From Nitrosospira sp. 56-18 (GTDB taxonomy: Bacteria > Pseudomonadota > Gammaproteobacteria > Burkholderiales > Nitrosomonadaceae), in NCBI GenBank assembly GCA_001899235.1, contig MKVR01000007.1, forward strand, positions 1-64,000: 64,000 bases of DNA, given 5' to 3'. The position numbers and the translations under genes are program-made. Below the pieces are notes generated by a model. It saw only the letters and a program-made list of their open reading frames with translations. It had not been told where the DNA came from and ran no database searches. The number at the start of each line of letters is the position of its first letter. Positions within the stretch are counted from its first letter, which is position 1. Of this stretch, positions 24,097 to 34,700 are shown one piece after another.

Positions 24097-27000
24097 GTGG
24101 ATAACGCAGCCAATATCGAAGACATCTACCCGCTGTCGCCGCTTCAGCAGGGGCTTCTGTTTCACAGCCTTTACGAGCCTGGCTCCGGCATCTACGTCGA
24201 GCAGTTGGGCTGGGCGCTGGAGGGAACATTCCATGCCGACGCATTTGAACAGGCCTGGCAGTTCGTCGTTTCCCGTCACCCCGCGCTGCGAACGGTGTTT
24301 GCCTGGGAGGGGCTGGAAGAACCAGTGCAGGTGGTCTACTGCAGTGCTGCGCCGGTCCTCGACCGGCTGGATTGGACGCATCTTCCCATTGACGACCATG
24401 AGAGGCGGCTGGACGAATTTCTCGAACTGGACCGGCAACACGGGTTCGATCTTTCGGTTGCGCCCCTGATGCGCCTCACGCTCGTGGAACGCGCGCCTCA
24501 CCGGCGCTTCTTTATCTGGAGCCACCACCATTTGCTGCTGGACGGCTGGAGCGTGCCGCTCGTACTGCGGGAGGTGTTCGGCCATTATGTCGCTTCATGC
24601 CAGGGCCATACGCTGGATTTGGCGCCTGTGCCGCCCTTTCGCAGCTATATACAGTGGCTGAGCGAACAGGACTCGGCCAACGCCGAGAATTACTGGCGCA
24701 ATCTTCTTCGGGGCTTCAACGCCTCCACTCCGCTTGGAAGCACTGCAAATCACGCTGTATCGGCAAACCCGCATTACGGCGCGCGCAGCCACTTCCTTCC
24801 GGAAACGCTGGCGGAGTCTCTAAGGACTTTCGGGCGCACTCACCGCCTAACACTTAATACCCTGGTTCAGGGAGCCTGGGCCTTGCTACTCAGCCGCTAC
24901 AGCGGCCAGGCCGATGTGGTATGGGGCTATACCGTTTCCGGCCGCCCGCCGGAACTGCCGGGCGTGGAGGAGATGGTCGGACTATTCATCAACACCTTGC
25001 CGGCGCGAGTGGCCGTGGATCGCGATATGCCGGTGGTCGAATGGCTGCGCGCGCTGCAGGATGCTCAGATGACCGGCCGGCAGTTTCAGCATATTCCTCT
25101 GGCTAAAATCCGTGGCTGGTCGGAGATCTCCTCCGGCCAGCCCTTGTTCGAAAGCATCCTGGGCTTCGAGAATTATCCCCTTCCCGAGATGGGTGCCGCC
25201 AGGGAAGCGGCTGCCGATCCCGGCCAGGCAGACTTTCGCCTGTATCCTCTGCGTTCTCATTCCCGGACGAATTTTCCCTTGAGCCTCATCGTCATGCCCG
25301 GTTCGCCGATAGAGATCCGGTTGCTTTACCAGGGAGATCGCTTTGGTGAGGCGGCGATCGACAGGCTCGCCGGGCACTTCCGCACCTTGCTGGAAAATCT
25401 GTGCACGAGCCCGGCCAGTCTGGCGATCGGGAAGCTGTCGCTGCTCTCTTCCGAAGAACGCCGCCAGCTCGTCACTGTCTTTGCTCATGGCGAGCGCCGT
25501 CCTCCATGGGACTCTCCGGTTTACCGTCGCATCGAGGACTATGCCGGGAAACAGCCGAACGCACTCGCCATCACCGCTGCCGGGCAGATGCTGACCTATG
25601 GCGAGATCAACCGGCGCGCCAACCGATTGGCCCATTATCTCCGCAAGCGGGATATCGGCCCGGACACCCTGGTCGCCCTCTTTACCACCCGCACACCGGA
25701 GATGGTGATCGCACAACTGGCGATATCCAAGGCGGGCGGGGCTTTCCTCTCCATCGATCCCGCCTATCCTGCGGCCCGTGTCGCGTTCTGCATCGAGGAC
25801 GCTGGGGTCCATGCGCTGCTGGCCGAGCGCGCATTGAGCTCCAGGCTGCAGGCCATGCCGGTCAGCGCGGAAAAAATCATCTTGATCGATGCCCTCCCGG
25901 CCGAGGTGGATGCCCAGCCCGACCATAATCCATCATGCAGGGTTACGGCGGAAAACCTCGCTTATGTCGTTTATACCTCGGGATCGACAGGCGTGCCCAA
26001 GGGGGTCGAGATTACTCACGGCGGTCTGGCCAATCTTGCCGATTGGCATATTTCCAACTATGCGATGATGCCGGAGGACCGCATGTCGCAGATCGCCAGC
26101 CAGGCGTTCGACGCTTCGGTGTGGGAAATCTGGCCCTGCCTTGCCGCCGGCGCCAGCCTGCATATCATGGACGATGCAACGCGCGCCTCGCCCACCGCCC
26201 TGATAGGCTGGCTGGCCGAACAGAAAATCACGCTCAGCTTCGTCCCCACGCCCCTGGCGGAACTGATGTTCAACGAAACATGGCCGGAGCAGCTTCCGCT
26301 TCGCGCCCTCCTCACTGGGGGGGATCGGCTGAGGCGCGCGCCGCCGCCCACGCTTCCCTGCCCGCTCATCAACCATTATGGACCGACCGAAAGCACGGTG
26401 GTCGCGACCTTCGGCGCCGTCTCGCCGTCCATTGGCCAGACAGGACAGGCAGGCCTGCCGGACATCGGACGCCCGATAACCAATACCCGGATATATATCC
26501 TGGATCAGAACCTCGAACCCGTGCCCATAGGCATCGCAGGTGAACTCCATATCGGCGGCGACAGCCTGGCGCGCGGCTATCGCCACCGTCCGGAATGGAC
26601 ACGCGAGAGATTTATCGCAGATCCATTTTGCAGCACGCCGCCGGCACGGCTTTACTGCACGGGTGATCTCGCCTGCTTTCGCGAGGATGGAACCATCGCT
26701 TTCCTGGGACGACTTGATAACCAGGTCAAAATAAACGGGCACAGGATCGAGCTCGGTGAAATCGAAGCCGTTTTGGCGGATCATCCTCTGGTGGAGAGCA
26801 CAGCCGTCATGGCGCGCGAAGGCACCACCGGAAGATCGAGGCTGGTCGCCTATGTCGTCCCTGATTCCCGGCTCCTGAAATCGGTTCCCGCTGCCAGCGA
26901 AAACAGGCAGGTCGGCTATTGGCAAACTCTATATGACCAAGTCTATCAGGAATCGGATACCCGTAGCAGCCATGCGGCATTCAACATAGCCGGATGGAAC

Positions 27001-29967
27001 AGCAGCTACACTGGCCTGCCGTTTTCCGAAGAGGAAATGAAGGAATGGGTCGAAGGTACGGTGAAACGCATCGCCGCGCTCAAGCCGCGCCGCATTCTCG
27101 AAATCGGTTGCGGCTCGGGCATGCTTCTCTATCGCCTCGCTCCGCTTTGCCAGCAATATTTCGCGACAGATTTTTCTGCGGCGGCACTGGCCTTGATCGA
27201 ACGCGGCCTTGGCCGCGTGGATATGGCAAACGTCACGCTTTCGCAACGGACGGCGGACGATTTCGAAGGCTTGCCCCCAGGGTTTTTCGATGTGGTGATA
27301 CTCAATTCGGTGATCCAGTATTTCCCGGGCATGGCCTACCTGCTGCGGGTGATCGAGGGAGCGCTTGGTGTAACGACAGCCGGCGGAACGGTTTTTATTG
27401 GCGATATCCGCTCCCTGCCCCTGCTGGACGCTTTCCACGCCTCGGTGGAGTTTGCCAATACCGCGCCCTCCGTGTCATTGCAGCGCTTGCAGCAAAAGAT
27501 CCGGAGCCGCGTTGCCCAGGAACAGGAACTGGTGATCGATCCCGAATTGTTCCAAGTCCTCGCCCAACGGCTCCCACGCATTGGCCATGCCGAAACGCCG
27601 CTGCGGCGTGGGCGATTTCATAACGAAATGATCGCATTTCGCTATGATGCGCTTCTCCAACTGGACCGGCCGCCCGGTAATTCGGGCTCGCCGGGGCGGC
27701 CAGCACGAAGCATGGATTGGCGCGACCAGCCGTTATTGCCCGGAACGCTCGAGCGCATACTTGCAGAGGAAGCGCCGGAGTCCATCGAAATAAGCGGCAT
27801 GGCCAATGCGCGCACCGCAGAGGCTGCCCGCCTGCATTACGCCCTTTTCAGGGATAACGCTTCAGGCAAGGTAGGAGACCTTCGTAACATCCTCCGCGAC
27901 CAGGTTGCGGAATCGGTGGATCCCGAGTCCTGCTGGACACTGGCCGAAGCGGCCGGCTACGATTGCCGCATCCGCTGGACTCCCGGCGCGGCGGATGGCC
28001 GATTTGACATGTTGCTGACGCGACCGGGGATCGAGGCCGATTTCAACCAGTGGCCCCGGTCTGCCCCATCCGGCACGGCGGAGTTGACGCGGTATTGCAA
28101 CAACCCGCTGGGACTGGCCGTAACACAGGAACTGGTGCGGCAGTTGAAAACGCACCTGCTCGAACGCCTACCGGATTACATGGCGCCTACCGCCATCGTC
28201 GTCCTCCCGGGCTGGCCACTCACGCCGAATGGCAAAATCGACCATTCGGCACTGCCTGCAGCCGAACATGCCGAGCGGGACCGGGAACAGGGCTACCGCG
28301 CGCCGCTTTCCTTCCGCGAAAAGCTTCTGGCTGCAATCTGGAGGGAAGTACTGGGCATTGATCGCGTCGGTATCGACGATAATTTTTTCGAACTGGGCGG
28401 GGATTCGATTCTCAGCATCCAGATCGTTGCCAGAGCAAGCGAGCAGGGACTGAAGATTACGCCAAAGCAGATTTTTGAAGAAAAAACCCTGGAACGCGTG
28501 GCGGTGGTTGCCGGCGTGGCCGCCGGAAAAACCGAAGACCGGCTGGAAGAAAAGAACGTTCCCGCGGGCGAGATCCCGCTCACGCCGATCCAGTCCTGGT
28601 TTTTCGAGCGCGATCTCCCGGATGCAGGGCACTTCAACCAGGCTCTGCTGCTGGAGCTCGATGTGCTCCTGGCGCCAGGCCTGCTGGGGCAGGCAATAAA
28701 AATAATGGCGGAACGCCATGATGCGCTGCGTATGCGATTCCGCAGGCGGGATAGCGGCTGGAGCCCCGTATTGGCAGCTTCCGGTGAAACCATCGCATTC
28801 TCGGTGGAACCAGCCAGCAATCTGGAAAAGCGCTGCGCGGCGGCCCAGGAGAGCCTTGATCTGGAAAATGGCCCCCTGGTTCGCCTGGTGCTGTTCCAGA
28901 ACTCGGGAGAACCATCGCGACTCCTGCTGGTAATGCATCATCTCATCGTCGATGCGGTTTCCTGGCGCATCATTCTCGGAGAACTGGGAACCGCCTGCCT
29001 CCAGCTCCAGTCAGGACGGCCTGTTTGCCTCCCCATGCCAACGACGTCCTATGCACGTTGGGCCGCCAGTCTTTCAGCACTGGCCCATTCTCCCCAGATC
29101 CGGATGCACCTCGCGGCATTTCGCTCCATCAGTTCCACCAAGGTGGCTCCGCTGCCGCGCGATTTCGAAGGCAGCCGTAATCTCGAAGGCTCGGCCGTCC
29201 GCATAACGGTATCGCTCGCCCCGGAGAAAACGCGCATATTGACTACCGACCTGCCGCGCACCTGGCACGTCCCCATTCATGATGCGTTGATTGCGGCGCT
29301 TGCCCAGGCGCTGGGCGGATGGACAGGCAACAGCCTTCAGCTTATGGATATCGAAGGACATGGCCGCGAAGATCTCGATAGTGAAGTCGACCTTACGCGC
29401 ACGGTCGGCTGGTTCACCACCATATGCCCTGTCTTGATCGATATCGGCGCGCCGTGCAAGCCGATCGACCGTCTCGTCCGGATACATGAGCAGCTATCCG
29501 GGCTGCCCGGGTGGCCTCGGCGCACGCTCGCCTTTGGCTTGTTGCGCTATCTGGCCGACACCGATTGCCAGCAGGTTATGGCTGCCCTGCCACGGCCCGA
29601 AGTGATCTTCAATTTCATGGGTCAATCCCGGCAAGGCCCCTCGGCCGGATCGCTCTGGCATCCTGCCACGCAATCGAGCGGGCCGAGCCGCAGCCCGCGC
29701 CAGCCGCGCAGTCACCTGATCGAGCTGAACGCCGAGATCATCGATGGCGCCCTGTCCGCCGAGTTCACTTACGCCGCCGATTGCCATATGCCGGCAACGA
29801 TCGCTTCGCTGGCGGCCCGGTTCCACGCCGTGCTGGAGGCTTTGGCTGTGGAATGCCGCCATGCTCCTCGGGCTTACCACCCCTCGGATTTTCCGGAGAC
29901 TGGCCTCAGCCAGGCCGAACTGGACCAGGCCCTTGCTGAGCTAGGGATAGCACAGGAGAGGGAATGA
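24097..29967 (+). CDS. Nonribosomal peptide synthetase, module 2 (C-A with N-methyltransferase-T-E), Leu-like code
   Basis: Product of 1956 residues from a GTG, the only open start. C domain begins IYPLSPLQQGLLFHSLYEPG (DCL type, as expected after an epimerase) with HHHLLLDGWS near 143. The A domain has YTSGSTGVPKG near 626, QAFDASVWEIWPCLAAGA, FVPTPLAE, LLTGGDRL and NHYGPTESTVV. The pocket code reads D-A-W-F-L-G-H-V-V-K, one change from the known Leu code DAWFLGNVVK. An N-methyltransferase of ~340 residues is inserted between A8 and A10 (FNIAGWNSSYTGLPF; SAM motif ILEIGCGSGMLLYRLAP near 1000). T domain GGDSILSIQI near 1437. E domain with HHLIVDAVSW near 1613. Predicted product: an N-methyl-D-Leu unit (inference). 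Confidence 0.93.
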   Translation: MDNAANIEDIYPLSPLQQGLLFHSLYEPGSGIYVEQLGWALEGTFHADAFEQAWQFVVSRHPALRTVFAWEGLEEPVQVVYCSAAPVLDRLDWTHLPIDDHERRLDEFLELDRQHGFDLSVAPLMRLTLVERAPHRRFFIWSHHHLLLDGWSVPLVLREVFGHYVASCQGHTLDLAPVPPFRSYIQWLSEQDSANAENYWRNLLRGFNASTPLGSTANHAVSANPHYGARSHFLPETLAESLRTFGRTHRLTLNTLVQGAWALLLSRYSGQADVVWGYTVSGRPPELPGVEEMVGLFINTLPARVAVDRDMPVVEWLRALQDAQMTGRQFQHIPLAKIRGWSEISSGQPLFESILGFENYPLPEMGAAREAAADPGQADFRLYPLRSHSRTNFPLSLIVMPGSPIEIRLLYQGDRFGEAAIDRLAGHFRTLLENLCTSPASLAIGKLSLLSSEERRQLVTVFAHGERRPPWDSPVYRRIEDYAGKQPNALAITAAGQMLTYGEINRRANRLAHYLRKRDIGPDTLVALFTTRTPEMVIAQLAISKAGGAFLSIDPAYPAARVAFCIEDAGVHALLAERALSSRLQAMPVSAEKIILIDALPAEVDAQPDHNPSCRVTAENLAYVVYTSGSTGVPKGVEITHGGLANLADWHISNYAMMPEDRMSQIASQAFDASVWEIWPCLAAGASLHIMDDATRASPTALIGWLAEQKITLSFVPTPLAELMFNETWPEQLPLRALLTGGDRLRRAPPPTLPCPLINHYGPTESTVVATFGAVSPSIGQTGQAGLPDIGRPITNTRIYILDQNLEPVPIGIAGELHIGGDSLARGYRHRPEWTRERFIADPFCSTPPARLYCTGDLACFREDGTIAFLGRLDNQVKINGHRIELGEIEAVLADHPLVESTAVMAREGTTGRSRLVAYVVPDSRLLKSVPAASENRQVGYWQTLYDQVYQESDTRSSHAAFNIAGWNSSYTGLPFSEEEMKEWVEGTVKRIAALKPRRILEIGCGSGMLLYRLAPLCQQYFATDFSAAALALIERGLGRVDMANVTLSQRTADDFEGLPPGFFDVVILNSVIQYFPGMAYLLRVIEGALGVTTAGGTVFIGDIRSLPLLDAFHASVEFANTAPSVSLQRLQQKIRSRVAQEQELVIDPELFQVLAQRLPRIGHAETPLRRGRFHNEMIAFRYDALLQLDRPPGNSGSPGRPARSMDWRDQPLLPGTLERILAEEAPESIEISGMANARTAEAARLHYALFRDNASGKVGDLRNILRDQVAESVDPESCWTLAEAAGYDCRIRWTPGAADGRFDMLLTRPGIEADFNQWPRSAPSGTAELTRYCNNPLGLAVTQELVRQLKTHLLERLPDYMAPTAIVVLPGWPLTPNGKIDHSALPAAEHAERDREQGYRAPLSFREKLLAAIWREVLGIDRVGIDDNFFELGGDSILSIQIVARASEQGLKITPKQIFEEKTLERVAVVAGVAAGKTEDRLEEKNVPAGEIPLTPIQSWFFERDLPDAGHFNQALLLELDVLLAPGLLGQAIKIMAERHDALRMRFRRRDSGWSPVLAASGETIAFSVEPASNLEKRCAAAQESLDLENGPLVRLVLFQNSGEPSRLLLVMHHLIVDAVSWRIILGELGTACLQLQSGRPVCLPMPTTSYARWAASLSALAHSPQIRMHLAAFRSISSTKVAPLPRDFEGSRNLEGSAVRITVSLAPEKTRILTTDLPRTWHVPIHDALIAALAQALGGWTGNSLQLMDIEGHGREDLDSEVDLTRTVGWFTTICPVLIDIGAPCKPIDRLVRIHEQLSGLPGWPRRTLAFGLLRYLADTDCQQVMAALPRPEVIFNFMGQSRQGPSAGSLWHPATQSSGPSRSPRQPRSHLIELNAEIIDGALSAEFTYAADCHMPATIASLAARFHAVLEALAVECRHAPRAYHPSDFPETGLSQAELDQALAELGIAQERE

Positions 29968-31703
29968 TGAGCAGGAAGGGCATCGAGGCCATCCATGCGT
30001 TATCGCCGCAACAGCTCGGCATGTTGTTCGAGAGCCTTTACACGGCTGGCATGGCTGGCTCGCCTGGTTCGCCTGGCTCGGGCATGCATATCGAGCAGAA
30101 AACCTTCGTGTTCGACGACAGCTGGAACATGGCAGCTTGGCTGGAAAGCTGGCAACGCGTGGTGGATTGGCACCCCGCATTGCGCACCGCTTTTGTCTGG
30201 CGCAACCAGAAAGAACCGCTGCAAGCCGTCATGTCGCATGCCGATATACCGTTTGAGCAGCATGATCTAGGCGAACTGGATGAATCCGCCAGGCAGAAGC
30301 GCCTCGCCGCGATCCTGCGCGAGGACCGCAAGCGTGGCTTCGTCCTCACTCAGGCTCCGCTCATGCGCCTGGCAGCGATCCGGATGAGCGATAAATCCTC
30401 GGTCGCGGTATGGACCCACCACCATATTCTGCTGGACGGCTGGAGCCTTTCGATCATCAGCCGCGACGTGTCCCACTTTTATAATGCACGCTGCCGCCAC
30501 CTAGAGTGGAGTCCGAAGCCAAGCCGCCCGTATCGCGATTACATCAACTGGCTCGCCCGCCAGGATCTCCGGGAGGCCGAGGCATTCTGGCGCGGCAGGT
30601 TGAGCGGCTTCTCCCGCCCGACGCCGCTGGGACAGCCGGAAAGCGGGAACGACCGGGTTGGCGAAATTGCTCCGGCTGCTTTGACGGCCCAGGACGGGAG
30701 CGAGGAGCGCTATGGCTATCGCGAATTCCACCTTCCCCGCAGCCTGCTGGTGGCGCTCCAGTCAACCGGATTCGCCCACGGCCTGACCTTGAATACGCTG
30801 CTGCAAGGTGCTTGGGCCGTCCTGCTCAGCCGCTACAGCGGGCAGCGCGATATCGTCTATGGAACCACTGTCTCTGGCCGGCCGCCGGAGCTGGCCGGCG
30901 TCGAACGGATGGTTGGGCTTTTCATCACCACACTGCCGCTGCGGCTGAAGATCGAGCCAGGCAAGCCCCTGACGATCTGGCTCGACCAGGTCCAGGCGGA
31001 GCATCTGGCAATGCGCCAATATGAATACTGCTCCGCAGGCCAGATACACCAGTGGTCCGAAGTGCCCGGTACGCTGCCTTTGTATGAGAGCGTGCTGGTT
31101 TTCGAGAACTATCCCATGGACGACGCGGCGCACCCGGCGACAAACCGGGAGAACGAGTACGTCGGCGCGCAGACACGCCACGCCCTCGCGGTGCTGGTCA
31201 GTGCGGAAGAGGAATTGGTGGTGCGCATTATTTATGACACGCACCGGTTTCATGGCGAAGCAACCGCCCATATGATCGAGCATTTGTGGTCGGTGCTGGC
31301 GAGCATGGCCGAGGACATCCAGCAACCGGCAGATGCGCTGGCCGGCCTTATTCCGCGTGAGCAGATACCGGCAGTGCGCCTACCCGCCCGAAGTGCACCC
31401 CGAATTGCTCCGCAAACACCGACAGAGCAGATTCTCGCGCAGATCTGGCGCGAATTGCTGGGTCTGGAGGAAGTAGGCGTCACCGACAATTTTTTTGAGT
31501 ACGGTGGCCATTCCTTGCTTGCGATCCAGCTTGTTTCGCGGGTCCGCTCGACATTCCAGCTGGACCTGCCGCTGCACAGCTTCTTCGATGCGCCAACGGT
31601 GCGCGACCTTGCTGCCCTGATCGAGGCGCTGCTGCTGGATGAGCTGGCCCGGCTAAGCGAAGAAGAGGTACAGCGCGTGATGAGCGGAACAGGGAGGGAC
31701 TGA
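29964..31703 (+). CDS. Nonribosomal peptide synthetase, module 3 lacking an adenylation domain (C-T)
   Basis: Product of 579 residues, overlapping the previous stop by 4 bp (ATGA), so translationally coupled. The C domain begins IHALSPQQLGMLFESLYTAG (DCL type, matching the E domain upstream), active site THHHILLDGWS near 151, and VSGRPPELAGVERMVGLFIT. A T domain follows directly: VTDNFFEYGGHSLLAIQLVS, attachment Ser near 516. No A-domain core is present between or after them; the gene is complete, not broken. The carrier must be loaded in trans, or the unit passes the chain on without adding a residue. Confidence 0.92.
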   Translation: MMSRKGIEAIHALSPQQLGMLFESLYTAGMAGSPGSPGSGMHIEQKTFVFDDSWNMAAWLESWQRVVDWHPALRTAFVWRNQKEPLQAVMSHADIPFEQHDLGELDESARQKRLAAILREDRKRGFVLTQAPLMRLAAIRMSDKSSVAVWTHHHILLDGWSLSIISRDVSHFYNARCRHLEWSPKPSRPYRDYINWLARQDLREAEAFWRGRLSGFSRPTPLGQPESGNDRVGEIAPAALTAQDGSEERYGYREFHLPRSLLVALQSTGFAHGLTLNTLLQGAWAVLLSRYSGQRDIVYGTTVSGRPPELAGVERMVGLFITTLPLRLKIEPGKPLTIWLDQVQAEHLAMRQYEYCSAGQIHQWSEVPGTLPLYESVLVFENYPMDDAAHPATNRENEYVGAQTRHALAVLVSAEEELVVRIIYDTHRFHGEATAHMIEHLWSVLASMAEDIQQPADALAGLIPREQIPAVRLPARSAPRIAPQTPTEQILAQIWRELLGLEEVGVTDNFFEYGGHSLLAIQLVSRVRSTFQLDLPLHSFFDAPTVRDLAALIEALLLDELARLSEEEVQRVMSGTGRD

Positions 31704-31734
31704 AGCCAAATGACTTCAATTTAGCCGGCAATAT

Positions 31735-34700
31735 ATGGCAGCCAGCTCGCGCATGGACAACAGGACCGGATTGAGCGACGCCAAGCGGGCGCTGCTCGAC
31801 CAGTGGCTAGCCGGCAGGCAGCGGATGCCTGTTGCCTGCGAGCCCACGCCCCGCCCTCCCGGCATGTCCGAGATTCCGCTCTCGTTCGCCCAGGAGCGCA
31901 TGTGGTTTCTCCATCGGCTCGACCCCGGGTCGCCGCTGTACAACGTCCCCATGCCCATCTGGCTGCGGGGGGCAATAAACGAACAGGCATTAGAGCAAAG
32001 CATTAACGGAATAGTGAGCCGGCATGAGGTATTGCGCACGCGTTTCGCATTGCATGGCGACCGGCCTGTCCAGATAATCGAGCCAACCATGCATATTCCA
32101 CTGCTGGTTTGCGATCTTCGGGAGATATTTGAACCGGAGCGGGCGGCAGAACTGGAACATCTGATCTGGAAGGAGACACGGCGGCCGTTCGATCTGGCGA
32201 GCGGCTCCCTGCTGCGCGCCACGTGGGTGCGCCTGGGCAGCATGGGCTGTACAGGCAATGGGGACAGCCTGGATGGCAACATCGGTGTTCTCCTGCTCGT
32301 CACCCATCACATCGTCGCAGACGGATGGTCAATGGCGGTTTTTTACCGCGAGCTCTCCCGGCTTTACCTGTGGTATGCCGAAGGAATACCGGGCCAATTG
32401 CCGGAACTCCCCATCCAGTATGCGGACTATGCTATCTGGCAGCGTTCCAGACTGACCTCAGAGATGCTCGACCGCCAGTTAGCCTACTGGAGGCAGCACC
32501 TGGATGGCGCACCGCCCTTGCTGGCCCTTCCTGCGGACTTTCATCGTCCGCCCATTCAGGGTGCGGAAGGCGCAAGCCAGGCACTAATGATCGAACCGGA
32601 TATTGCGAGGGGAATAGCGGAACTCGGCCATTTTGCAAAGGCGACACCCTTCATGACGCTTCTTGCCGCCCTGGCGGTCCTGCTATACCGCTTGAGCGGG
32701 CAGGACGATATCGTTATCGGAACGCCCATCGCCGGCCGCTCGAACCGGAATACCGAGCAACTGATCGGCTGCTTCCTCAATACCATGGCATTGAGGACGC
32801 GAGTGCGGGCCGGCATGAGTTTTTTTGAGGTCCTGCATGACGCGCGCGAAGCGGCGCTTGGTGGATTTGCCCATGCCGACCTGCCATTCGAGCGCCTTCT
32901 CGAAGCGCTGCAGCCTCAACGCAGCGCCGCGTGGACGCCGGTCTTTCAAGTATTCTTCAACATGCTCAACTATGCGGAAGCACGCGTCGACCTGCCCGGA
33001 GCAGAATTGCCGAAGGAAACGCTTGGCGGCCCGGCTGAAGCGCTGGCGCGCTTCGATCTGACCTTTTACGCGGAAGAAACGGCTGAGGGCCTGCATCTCA
33101 AGGCGGTCTACCGGACTGAATTATTCACGCATGCCCGAATCAGCGAGATGCTGGCGCAGTATCGGCTCCTGCTGCAAAAAGTGGCTGCTGCGCCGTCGGC
33201 ATCGATCGAAAGCCACGAACTGATATCCGCCACCGCGCGAACGCTTCTCCCGGATCCTCGCCAGCCCCTGCCCCCACGGTTATGGCAGGCAATTCACTGC
33301 TTCGTCACCCGGCACGCCACCAATATCTCCGATCGCATCGCGCTCTCGGACGGAGCCCGGTCATGGACCTATGGCGAACTGAAAACGGAGGCCAGTGCCG
33401 TGGCGAACCGCCTGCGCCAGCGTGGCATTGGCCCGGGAGAGGTGATCGCGATCTTTGGCAATAGAAGCGCGGCGCACGCTATCGCCATCCTGGGCGTGCT
33501 CGAGGCCGGTGCTGCATTCATGATCCTGGAACCCGCCTATCCCGCGGCGCGCCTGATTGCATGCCTGCGCCTTGCCAGACCCAGCGGTTGGATCAACCTT
33601 GCAGCCAGCGGCGCAAGCAAGACAGACGCCCAGCTACCGGAAGAACTCGCTTCATTTCTCGGCCAGCAGGCCTTGAAGGCTCGCCTCTCCCTTTCCCTGT
33701 CGCGCAAGTCGCCTAAGTCGTGCAAGGGTGGAACAGGCGCAAGCGAACAACCAAAGACTCTGGGGATGCCGGAAACCCATCTTTCTCCGGATAGTCTTGC
33801 CTACCTCGCTTTCACCTCCGGCACCACGGGCGTTCCACGCGCGATCGAGGGATTGCATACTCCCCTGTCTCATTTCGTGGACTGGCACATAACGACGTTC
33901 GGGCTGAACGCGGCGGATCGCTTCAGTTGCGTATCCGGGCTATCGCACGATCCGTTCCTGCGCGACGTGCTGACGCCCCTCGCGCTCGGCGCGACCCTGT
34001 GCATCCCGGCCGCGGAAGATCTCGCCTCGGCGGCGCGCCTAGCGGGATGGGTCAACCACGAACGGATCAGTGTCATGCACCTGACTCCCGCGATGGGAAC
34101 CATGCTGCTGGATGGAGCGCGGGCAATCGCACAAGCCTGCGGAAAGGCCTCGCTGCCGTCATTGCGCTACCTTTTCTTTGGCGGCGACGTGCTCGATGGC
34201 GCCTTCATCTCGGCCCTGCGGCCATACGCCCCGAATGTGGAGATAGTAAACTTCTACGGCACGACGGAAACGCCTCAGGCGATGGCATGGTGCCCGGCCC
34301 CTCCAGACACGGCCATGCCGCTCATACCATTCATGCCATTGGGCCGCGGCATAGACGGCGCGCAACTCATCATCCAGTCCGCACCCGGAGTGCAGGCAGG
34401 CATTGGCGAGCTGGGCCAGATTCATATCCGCAGCCCTTATCTCTCTCGCGGTTACAGGGATGATCCCGGCCTGACAGCACGCTTGTACATCGCCAACCCC
34501 TTCCGGACCGTTCGCGACGCGGCAGGCGACCGGATGTTCCAGACCGGCGATCTCGGCCGGTACCTTCCCGATGGCAATGTCGTTTTTGTGGGGAGAGCGG
34601 ACGAGCAGATCAAGATACGCGGCTTTCGCGTCGAGCTTGGCGAGGTAATCACCGCCCTGGAGCAGCATCCTGCGGTAACACAGGCCCGCATCCTGCAGGA

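Noticed and set aside
19756-34691. Many long antisense frames across the NRPS genes (for example 24982-25926, 25933-26925, 34159-35040)
   Set aside because: All lie fully inside synthetase domains with intact motifs on the plus strand; their composition mirrors codon bias and none has a signature of its own.
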